A stretch of 64,000 nucleotides of DNA. Origin: Hydractinia symbiolongicarpus (lineage: Eukaryota > Cnidaria > Hydrozoa > Anthoathecata > Hydractiniidae). How positions within the stretch are numbered: position 1 is the stretch's first letter; every line of letters starts with the position of its first letter. The notes beneath the pieces are model-generated. The model was not told where the DNA came from, ran no database searches, and saw nothing but the letters and a program-made list of their open reading frames with translations. Made by a program: the position numbers and the translations under genes. Positions 1-9,925 of the stretch are shown here, piece by piece. The DNA lies in assembly GCF_029227915.1 (NCBI RefSeq), contig NC_079881.1, forward strand, positions 26,203,501 to 26,267,500, read 5' to 3'.

Positions 1-326
1 AAAATGAAAACATTTTTGAAAACTACAAGTCTCATTCGTTCTAGTGGTGCAAAAATAATTTGAAAAATCGTTCGGGAAATCAATTTACTCCTTGGGTACT
101 TTCTTTGCTTACTTTCGACTATACGGGCGAAGCCCGGGATTTACGGGAAATCGCGGGTTTTCGTTTGCCGGCGATTAAACTTCTTTTATTCAGCATCTCA
201 TCAAAAATGAAAACATTTTTGAAAACTACAAGTCTTATGCGTTTTAGTGGTGAAAAAGTAATTTAAAAAATCGTTCTGGAAATGAGTTTACTCACAGGGT
301 ACTATCTTTGTATACATTCGACTATA

Positions 327-339
327 CGGGCCAAGCCCG
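327..339. other. G/C-rich dyad CGGGC-CAA-GCCCG (exemplar)
   Basis: A 5 bp perfect inverted repeat with a 3-base CAA spacer. It is found in monomers carrying the 'GGGCCAAGCCCGGG' allele and absent from those with 'GGGCCGAGTCCGGG', where the arms no longer match. It therefore marks one of the two main monomer classes and recurs irregularly across the window. The 9 bp deletion monomers (for example near 8,430) have lost exactly this dyad. Confidence 0.8.
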
Positions 340-403
340 GGATTTGCGGGAAATCGCGGGTTTTCGTTTGCCGGCGATTAAACCTCTTTCATTAAGCGTC
401 TCA

Positions 404-425
404 TCAAAAATGAAAACATTTTTGA
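404..425. other. 22 bp A/T-rich inverted repeat at the monomer junction (exemplar)
   Basis: The left arm TCAAAAATG and right arm CATTTTTGA are perfect reverse complements (9 bp each) separated by AAAA. The dyad recurs once per monomer in most copies. Frequent variants keep most of it: a T replaces the C in 'CATTAAAAATG' monomers, and a terminal G is lost where the monomer reads AAAAATAAAAAC. It could extrude as a short hairpin or act as a protein site; neither is shown. It is embedded in several closely spaced A/T-tracts that may also bend the DNA. Confidence 0.85.
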
Positions 426-1827
426 AAACTACAAGTCTCATGCGTTTTAGTGGTGAAAAAATAATTTAAAAAATCGTTCGGGAACTGAGTTTACTCCCTG
501 GGTACTTTCTTTGTATACATTCGACTACACGGGCCAAGCTCGGGATTTGCCGGAAATGGCGGGTTTTCGTTTGCCGGCGATTAAACCTCTTTCATTAAGC
601 GTCTCATCAAAAATGAAAACATTTTTGAAAACTACAAGTCTCATTCGTTTTAGTGGTGAAAAGATAATTTAAAAAATCGTTTTGGAAATGAGTTTACTCA
701 CAGGGTACTTTCTTTGTATACATTCGACTATACGGGCCAAGCCCGGGATTTACGGGAAATGGCAGGTTTTCGTTTGCCGGCGATTAAACTTCTCTTATTC
801 AGCGTCTCATCAAAAATGAAAACATTTTTGAAAACTACAAGTCTCATGCGTTTTAGTGGTGAAAAAATAATTTAAAAAATCGTTCGGAAAATGAGTTTAA
901 CACCTGGGTACTTTCTTTGTATACTTTTGACTATACGGGCCGAGTCCAGGGTTTACGGGAAATGGCGGGTTTTCGTTTGCCGGCGATTAAACTCCTTTTA
1001 TTCAGCGTCTCATCGAAAATGAAAACATTTTTAAAAACTAAAAGTCTAATGGGCTTTATTGGTGAAATAATAATTTAAAAAATCGTTCGGGAAATGAGTT
1101 TACTCCCTGGGTACTTTCTTTGTATACTTTTGACTATACGGGCCGAGTCTGGGATTTACGGGAAATCGCAGGTTTTTGTTTGCCGGCGATTAAACTTCTT
1201 TTATTCAGCGTCTCATCAAAAATGAAAACATTTTTGAAAACTACAAGTCTCATGCGATTTAGTGGTGAAAAGATAATTTAAAAAATCGTTCTGGAAATGA
1301 GTTTACTCACAGGGTACTTTCTTTGTATACATTCGACTATACGGGCCAAGCCCGGGATTTACGGGAAATCTCGGGTTTTCGTTTGCCGGCGATTAAACCT
1401 CTTTCATAAAGCGTCTCATTAAAAATGAAAACGTTTTTGAAAACTACAAGTCTTATTCGTTCTGGTGGTGCAGAAATAATTCGAAAAATCGTTCGGGAAA
1501 TGAGTTTACTCCCTAGGTACTTTCCTTGTATACTTTTGACTATACGGGCCGAGTCCGGGGTTTACGGGAAATGGCGGGTTTTCGTTTGCCGGCAATTAAA
1601 CTCCTTTTATTCAGCGTCTCATCAAAAATGAAAACATCTTTAAAAACTACAAGTCTCATGGGCTTTAGTGGTGAAATAATAATTTAAAAAATCGTACGGT
1701 AAATGAGTTTTCTCCCTGGGTACTTTCTTTGTATACTTTTGACTATACGGGACAAGCCCGGGATTTACGGGAAATCGCGGGTTTTCGTTTGCCGGCGATT
1801 AAACCTCTTTCATTAAGCGTCTCATTA

Positions 1828-3930
1828 AAAATGAAAACATTTTTGAAAACTACAAGTCTCATTCGTTCTAGTGGTGCAAAAATAATTTGAAAAATCGTTC
1901 GGGAAATCAATTTACTCCTTGGGTACTTTCTTTGCTTACTTTCGACTATACGGGCGAAGCCCGGGATTTACGGGAAATCGCGGGTTTTCGTTTGCCGGCG
2001 ATTAAACTTCTTTTATTCAGCATCTCATCAAAAATGAAAACATTTTTGAAAACTACAAGTCTTATGCGTTTTAGTGGTGAAAAAATAATTTAAAAAATCG
2101 TTCTGGAAATGAGTTTACTCACAGGGTACTATCTTTGTATACATTCGACTATACGGGCCAAGCCCGGGATTTGCGGGAAATCGCGGGTTTTCGTTTGCCG
2201 GCGATTAAACCTCTTTCATTAAGCGTCTCATCAAAAATGAAAACATTTTTGAAAACTACAAGTCTCATGCGTTTTAGTGGTGAAAAAATAATTTAAAAAA
2301 TCGTTCGGGAACTGAGTTTACTCCCTGGGTACTTTCTTTGTATACATTCGACTACACGGGCCAAGCTCGGGATTTGCCGGAAATGGCGGGTTTTCGTTTG
2401 CCGGCGATTAAACCTCTTTCATTAAGCGTCTCATCAAAAATGAAAACATTTTTGAAAACTACAAGTCTCATTCGTTCTAGTGGTGCAGAAATAATTTGAA
2501 AAATTGTTCGGGAAATCAGTTTTCTCCTTGGGTACTTTCTTTGCATACTTTCGACTATACGGGCCAAGCCCGGGATTTACGGGAAATCGCGGGTTTTCGT
2601 TTGCCGGCGATTAAACTTCTTTTTTTCAGCGTCTCATCAAAAATGAAAACATATTTGAAAACTACAAGTCTTATGCGTTTTAGTGGTGAAAAAATAATTT
2701 AAAAAATCGTTCTGGAAATGAGTTTACTCCCTAGATACTTTCCTTGTATACTTTTGACTATACGGGCCGAGTCCGGGGTTTACGGGAAATGGCGGGTTTT
2801 CGTTTGCCGGCAATTAAACTCCTTTTATTCAGCGTCTCATCAAAAATGAAAACATCTTTAAAAACTACAAGTCTCATGGGCTTTAGTGGTGAAATAATAA
2901 TTTAAAAAATCGTACGGTAAATGAGTTTTCTCCCTGGGTACTTTCTTTGTATACTTTTGACTATACTGGACAAGCCCGGGATTTACGGGAAATCGCGGGT
3001 TTTCGTTTGCCGGCGATTAAACCTCTTTCATTAAGCGTCTCATTAAAAATGAAAACATTTTTGAAAACTACAAGTCTCATTCGTTCTAGTGGTGCAAAAA
3101 TAATTTGAAAAATCGTTCGGGAAATCAATTTACTCCTTGGGTACTTTCTTTGCATACTTTCGACTATACGGGCGAAGCCCGGGATTTACGGGAAATCGCG
3201 GGTTTTCGTTTGCCGGCGATTAAACTTCTTTTATTCAGCGTCTCATCAAAAATGAAAACATTTTTGAAAACTACAAGTCTTATGCGTTTTAGTGGTGAAA
3301 AAATAATTTAAAAAATCGTTCTGGAAATGAGTTTACTCACAGGGTACTATCTTTGTATACATTCGACTATACGGGCCAAGCCCGGGATTTGCGGGAAATC
3401 GCGGGTTTTCGTTTGCCGGCGCTTAAACCTCTTTCATTAAGCGTCTCATCAAAAATGAAAACATTTTTGAAAACTACAAGTCTCATGCGTTTTAGTGGTG
3501 AAAAAATAATTTAAAAAATCGTTCGGGAACTGAGTTTACTCCCTGGGTACTTTCTTTGTATACATTCAACTACACGGGCCAAGCCCGGGATTTGCCGGAA
3601 ATGGCGGGTTTTCGTTTGCCGGCGATTAAACCTCTTTCATTAAGCGTCTCATCAAAAATGAAAACATTTTTGAAAACTACAAGTCTCATTCGTTCTAGTG
3701 GTGCAGAAATAATTTGAAAAATTGTTCGGGAAATCAGTTTTCTCCTTGGGTACTTTCTTTGCATACTTTCGACTATACGGGCCAAGCCCGGGATTTACGG
3801 GAAATCGCGGGTTTTCGTTTGCCGGCGATTAAACTTCTTTTTTTCAGCGTCTCATCAAAAATGAAAACATATTTGAAAACTACAAGTCTTATGCGTTTTA
3901 GTGGTGAAAAAATAATTTAAAAAATCGTTC
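1828..3930. repeat. 6-monomer higher-order repeat (1,218 bp), one full and one partial copy
   Basis: The unit runs from 1,828 to 3,045 and is repeated from 3,046 to about 3,930. Marker monomers with TTGTTCGGGAAATCAG (near 2,505 and 3,723) and the ACATATTTGAAAAC variant (near 2,648 and 3,866) are 1,218 bp apart. The last part of the unit (about 2,740-3,045) matches 1,520-1,827, so the 6-mer looks like a 9-mer in which the middle was replaced or shortened. The second copy breaks off with a 1 bp deletion (GAGTTACTCCC) near 3,940. Confidence 0.8.
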
Positions 3931-4129
3931 GGGAACTGAGTTACTCCCTGGGTACTTTCTTTGTATACATTCGACAACACGGGCCAAGCCCGGGATTTGC
4001 CGGAAATGGCGGGTTTTCGTTTGCCGGCGATTAAACCTCTTTCATTAACCGTCTCATCAAAAATGAAAACATTTTTAAAAACTACAAGTCTCATGCGTTT
4101 TAGTGGTGAAAAAATAATTTAAAAAATCG

Positions 4130-5708
4130 TTCGGGAAATGAGTTTACTCCCTGGGTACTTTCTTTGTATAGTTTTGACTATACGGGCCGAATCCGGGATT
4201 TACGGGAAATCACGGGTTTTCGTTTGCCGGCGATTAAACTTCTTTTATTCGGCGTCCCATCAAAAATGAAAACATTTTTGAAAACTACAAGTCTCATGCG
4301 TTTTAGTGGTGAAAAAATAATATAAAAAATCGTTCGGGAAAAGAGTTTACTCCCTGGGTACTTTCTTTGTATACTTTTGACTATACGGGCCAAGCCCGGG
4401 ATTTACGGAAATGGCGGGTTTTCGTTTGCCGGCGATTAAACTTCTTTTAATCAGCGTCTCATCAAAAATGAAAACATTTTGGAAAGCTACAAGTCTCATG
4501 GGCTTTAGTGGCTAAATAATAATTTAAAAATTCGTTCGGGAAATGAGTTTACTCCCTGGGTACTTTTTTTGTATACTTTTGACTTTACAGGCCGAATCCG
4601 GGATTTACGGGAAATGGCAGGTTTTCGCTTGTCGGCGATTATACTTCTTTTATTCAGCGTCTCATCAAAAATGAAAATATTTTTGAAAACTACAAGTCTC
4701 ATTCGTTCTAGTGGTGCAGAAATAATTTGAAAAATTGTTCGGGAAATCAGTTTTCTCCTTGGGTACTTTCTTTGCATACTTTCGACTATACGGGTCAAGC
4801 CCGGGATTTACGGGAAATCGCGGGTTTTCGTTTGCCGGCGATTAAACTTCTTTTTTTCAGCGTCTCATCAAAAATGAAAACATATTTGAAAACTACAAGT
4901 CTTATGCGTTTTAGTGGTGAAAAAATAATTTAAAAAATCGTTCTGGAAATGTGTTTACTCACAGGGTACTTTCTTTGTATACATTCGACTATACGGGCCA
5001 AGCCCGGGATTTGCGGGAAATCGCGGGTTTTCGTTTGCCGGCGATTAAACCTCTTTCATTAAGCGTCTCATCAAAAATGAAAACATTTTTGAAAACTACA
5101 AGTCTCATGCGTTTTAGTGGTGAAAAAATAATTTAAAAAATCGTTCGGGAACTGAGTTTACTCCCTGGGTACTTTCTTTGTATAGTTTTGACTATACGGG
5201 CCGAATCCGGGATTTACGGGAAATCACGGGTTTTCGTTTGCCGGCGATTAAACTTCTTTTATTCGGCGTCCCATCAAAAATGAAAACATTTTTGAAAACT
5301 ACAAGTCTCATGCGTTTTAGTGGTGAAAAAATAATATAAAAAATCGTTCGGGAAAAGAGTTTACTCCCTGGGTACTTTCTTTGTATACTTTTGACTATAA
5401 GGGCCAAGCCCGGGATTTACGGAAATGGCGGGTTTTCGTTTGCCGGCGATTAAACTTCTTTTAATCAGCGTCTCATCAAAAATGAAAACATTTTGGAAAG
5501 CTACAAGTCTCATGGGCTTTAGTGGCTAAATAATAATTTAAAAATTCGTTCGGGAAATGAGTTTACTCCCTGGGTACTTTTTTTGTATACTTTTGACTTT
5601 ACAGGCCGAATCCGGGATTTACGGGAAATGGCAGGTTTTCGCTTGTCGGCGATTATACTTCTTTTATTCAGCGTCTCATCAAAAATGAAAATATTTTTGA
5701 AAACTACA
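4130..5708. repeat. 5-monomer spacing repeat (1,014 bp)
   Basis: The segment from about 4,145 to 4,695 recurs at about 5,159 to 5,709, 1,014 bp later (5 x 203 minus 1). Shared rare features are TTGTATAGTTTTGAC, GGCGTCCCATC, a 1 bp deletion giving TTTACGGAAATGGC, ACATTTTGGAAAGC, and TTTAGTGGCTAAATAA. The two monomers between the blocks resemble those near 3,700 and 2,100, showing local shuffling. Confidence 0.75.
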
Positions 5709-8319
5709 AGTCTCATGCGTTTTAGTGGTGAAAAGGTAATTTAAAAAATCGTTTTGGAAATGAGTTTACTCTCAGGGTACTTTCTTTGTATACATTCGAC
5801 TATACTGCCCAAGCCCGGGATTTACGGGAAATAGCGAGTTTTCATTTGCCGGCAATTAAACCACTTTCACTAAGCGTCTCACCAAAAATGAAAACATTTT
5901 TGAAAACTACAAGTCTCATGCGTTTTAGTGGTGAAAAGATAATTTAAAAGATCGTTCTGGAAATGAGTTTACTCACAGGGTACTTTCTTTGTAAACATTC
6001 GAATATACGGGGGGATTTAGGGAAATCGTGGTATTTCGTTTGCCGGCGATTAAACCTCTTTCATTAAGGGTCTCATTAAAAATGAAAACATTTTTGGAAA
6101 CTACAAGTCTCATTCGTTCTAGTGGCGCAGAAATAATTTGAAAAATCGTTCGGGAAATCAGTTTACTCGATGGGTACTTTCTTCAAATACATTCAACTAT
6201 ACGGGCCAAGCCCGGGATTTACATGAAATCGCGGGTTTTCGTTTGCCGGCGATTAAACCTCTTTCATTAAGCGTCTCCTTAAAAATGAAAACATTTTTGA
6301 AAACTACAAGTCTCATTCATTCAAGTGGTGCAGAAATAATTTGAAAAATTGTTCAGGAAATCAGTTTTCTCCTTGGGTACTTTCTTTGTATACTTTCGAC
6401 TATACGGGCCAAGCCCGGGATTTACGGGAAATCGCGGGTTTTCGTTTGCCGGCGATTAAACTTCTTTTATTTAGCGTCTCATCAAAAATGAAAACATTTT
6501 TGAAAACTACAAGTCTCATGCCTTTTAGTGGTGAAAAAATAATTTAAAAAATCGTTCGGGAAGTGAGTTTACTCCCTGGGTACTTTCTTTCCATGCTTTT
6601 GACTATACGGGCCGAGTCCGGGATTTACGGGAAATCGCGGGTTTTCGTTTTCCGGCGATTAAACCTCTTTCATTAAGCGTCTCATCAAAAATGAAAACAT
6701 TTTTGAAAACTACAAGTCTCATGCGTTTTAGTGGTGAAAAAATAATTTAAAAAATCGTTCGGGAACTGAGTTTACTCCCTGGGTACTTTCTTTGTATACA
6801 TTCGACTACACGGGCCAAGCCCGGGATTTGCCGGAAATGGCGGGTTTTCGTTTGCCGGCGATTAAACCTCTTTCATTAAGGGTCTCATCAAAAATGAAAA
6901 CATTTTTGAAAACTACAAGTCTCATTCGTTCTAGTGGTGCAGAAATAATTTGAAAAATTGTTCGGGAAAGCAGTTTTCTCCTTGGGTACTTTCTTTGCAT
7001 ACTTTCGACTATACGGGCCAAGCCCGGGATTTACGGGAAATCGCGGGTTTTCGTTTGCCGGCGATTAAACTTCTTTTTTTCAGCGTCTCATCAAAAATGA
7101 AAACATATTTGAAAACTACAAGTCTTATGCGTTTTAGTGGTGAAAAAATAATTTAAAAAATCGTTCTGGAAATGAGTTTACTCACAGGGTACTTTCTTTG
7201 TATACATTCGACTATACGGGCCAAGCCCGGGATTTGCGGGAAATCGCGGGTTTTCGTTTGCCGGCGATTAAACCTCTTTCATTAAGCGTCTCATCAAAAA
7301 TGAAAACATTTTTGAAAACTACAAGTCTCATGCGTTTTAGTGGTGAAAAAATAATTTAAAAAATCGTTCGGGAACTGAGTTTACTCCCTGGGTACTTTCT
7401 TTGTATACATTGTACAACACGGGCCAAGCCCGGGATTTGCCGGAAATGGCGGGTTTTCGTTTGCCGGCGATTAAACCTCTTTCATTAACCGTCTCATCAA
7501 AAATGAAAAGATTTTTGAAAACTACAAGTCTCATGCGTTTTAGTGGTGAAAAAATAATTTAAAAAATCGTTCGGGAAATGAGTTTACTCCCTGGGTACTT
7601 TCTTTGTATAGTTTTGACTATACGGTTCGAGTCCGGGATTTACGGGAAATCACGGGTTTTCGTTTGCCGGCGATTAAACTTCTTTTATTCGGTGTCCCAT
7701 CAAAAATGAAAACATTTTTGAAAACTACAAGTCTCATGCGTTTTAGTGGTGAAAAAATAATATAAAAAATCGTTCGGGAAAAGAGTTTACTCCCCGGGTA
7801 CTTTCTTTGTATACTTTTGACTATACGGGCCAAGCCCGGGATTTACGGAAATGGCGGGTTTTCGTTTGCCGGCGATTAAACTTCTTTTAATCAGCGTCTC
7901 ATCAAAAATGAAAACATTTTGGAAAGCTACAAGTCTCATGGGCTTTAGTGGCTAAATAATAATTTAAAAATTCGTTCGGGAAATGAGTTTACTCCCTGGG
8001 TACTTTTTTTGTATACTTTTGACTTTACAGGCCGAATCCGGGATTTACGGGAAATGGCAGGTTTTCGCTTGTCGGCGATTAAACTTTTTTTTTTCAGCGT
8101 CTCATCAAAAATGAAAACATTTTTGAAAACTACAAGTCTCATGCGTTTTAGTGGTGAAAAGGTAATTTAAAAAATCGTTTTGGAAATGAGTTTACTCTCA
8201 GGGTACTTTCTTTGTATACATTCGACTATACTGCCCAAGCCCGGGATTTACGGGAAATAGCGGGTTTTCATTTGCCGGCGATTAAACCACTTTCACTAAG
8301 CGTCTCACCAAAAATGAAA

Positions 8320-9925
8320 ACATTTTTAAAAACTACAAGTCTCATGCGTTTTAGTGGTGAAAAGATAATTTAAAAGATCGTTCTGGAAATGAGTTTACTC
8401 ACAGGGTACTTTCTTTGTAAACATTCGAATATACGGGGGGATTTAGGGAAATCGTGGTATTTCGTTTGCCGGCGATTAAACCTCTTTCATTAAGGGTCTC
8501 ATTAAAAATGAAAACATTTTTGGAAACTACAAGTCTCATTCGTTCTAGTGGCGCAGAAATAATTTGAAAAATCGTTCGGGAAATCAGTTTACTCGATGGG
8601 TACTTTCTTCAAATACATTCAACTATACGGGCCAAGCCCGGGATTTACATGAAATCGCGGGTTTTCGTTTGCCGGCGATTAAACCTCTTTCATTAAGCGT
8701 CTCCTTAAAAATGAAAACATTTTTGAAAACTACAAGTCTCATTCATTCAAGTGGTGCAGAAATAATTTGAAAAATCGTTCAGGAAATCAGTTTTCTCCTT
8801 GGGTACTTTCTTTGTATACTTTCGACTATACGGGCCAAGCCCGGGATTTACGGGAAATCGCGGGTTTTCGTTTGCCGGCGATTAAACTTCTTTTAATCAG
8901 CGTCTCATCAAAAATGAAAACATTTTTGAAAACTACAAGTCTCATGCCTTTTAGTGGTGAAAAAATAATTTAAAAAATCGTTCGGGAAGTGAGTTCACTC
9001 CCTGGGTACTTTCTTTCCATGCTTTTGACTATACGGGCCGAGTCCGGGATTTACGGGAAATCGCGGGTTTTCGTTTTCCGGCGATTAAACCTCTTTCATT
9101 AAGCGTCTCATCAAAAATGAAAACATTTTTGAAAACTACAAGTCTCATGCGTTTTAGTGGTGAAAAGATAATTTAAAAGATCGTTCTGGAAATGAGTTTA
9201 CTCACAGGGTACTTTCTTTGTAAACATTCGAATATACGGGGGGATTTAGGGAAATCGTGGTATTTCGTTTGCCGGCGATTAAACCTCTTTCATTAAGGGT
9301 CTCATTAAAAATGAAAACATTTTTGGAAACTACAAGTCTCATTCGTTCTAGTGGCGCAGAAATAATTTGAAAAATCGTTCGGGAAATCAGTTTACTCGAT
9401 GGGTACTTTCTTCAAATACATTCAACTATACGGGCCAAGCCCGGGATTTACATGAAATCGCGGGTTTTCGTTTGCCGGCGATTAAACCTCTTTCATTAAG
9501 CGTCTCCTTAAAAATGAAAACATTTTTGAAAACTACAAGTCTCATTCATTCAAGTGGTGCAGAAATAATTTGAAAAATCGTTCAGGAAATCAGTTTTCTC
9601 CTTGGGTACTTTCTTTGTATACTTTCGACTATACGGGCCAAGCCCGGGATTTACGGGAAATCGCGGGTTTTCGTTTGCCGGCGATTAAACTTCTTTTAAT
9701 CAGCGTCTCATCAAAAATGAAAACATTTTTGAAAACTACAAGTCTCATGCCTTTTAGTGGTGAAAAAATAATTTAAAAAATCGTTCGGGAAGTGAGTTCA
9801 CTCCCTGGGTACTTTCTTTCCATGCTTTTGACTATACGGGCCGAGTCCGGGATTTACGGGAAATCGCGGGTTTTCGTTTTCCGGCGATTAAACCTCTTTC
9901 ATTAAGCGTCTCATCAAAAATGAAA
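8320..9925. repeat. Nested tandem duplication of an 803 bp, 4-monomer block
   Basis: The block beginning with AAAAGATAATTTAAAAGATCG near 8,358 recurs 803 bp later near 9,161. Both copies carry the 9 bp-deleted monomer (TATACGGGGGGATTTAGG), the TTCAAATACATTCAAC monomer, the TCAGGAAATCAGTTTTC monomer and the TTTCCATGCTTTTGAC monomer in the same order. 803 is 4 x 203 minus the 9 bp deletion. The boundaries are approximate to within the identical flanks. Confidence 0.85.
8410..8460. repeat. 9 bp-shortened monomer (about 194 bp), exemplar
   Basis: The segment reads TATACGGGGGGATTTAGG where normal monomers have TATACGGG(C/A)CAAGCCCGGGATTTACGG. Eight bases spanning the G/C dyad and one further base are missing. 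Other copies lie near 6,010, 9,235 and 11,660 and move with the 12-mer. A probable intermediate, missing only one base (GACAAGCCGGGGATTTAGG), is present near 13,885, 23,465, 27,815, 30,250 and 38,575. Confidence 0.8.

Larger units (their letters stand above)
1..1827. repeat. 9-monomer higher-order unit (1,827 bp)
   Basis: The monomer at 1 carries the rare signature TGGTGCAAAAATAATTTGA with AAATCAATTTACTCC. The same monomer reappears at 1,828, exactly 9 x 203 bp later, and is followed by near-identical monomers for about 3.2 monomers (to roughly 2,480). After that the two series differ. The unit is therefore represented by one full and one partial copy; the window start may cut an earlier copy. 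Confidence 0.8.

Noticed and set aside
316-331. A true CENP-B box
   Set aside because: The spacing between TTCG and CGGG is six, not seven bases, in every copy I examined; I therefore list it only as a box-like observation.
404-425. A/T dyad followed by A-tracts as a Rho-independent terminator
   Set aside because: The stem is almost entirely A/T, there is no gene upstream, and the motif recurs every 203 bp.
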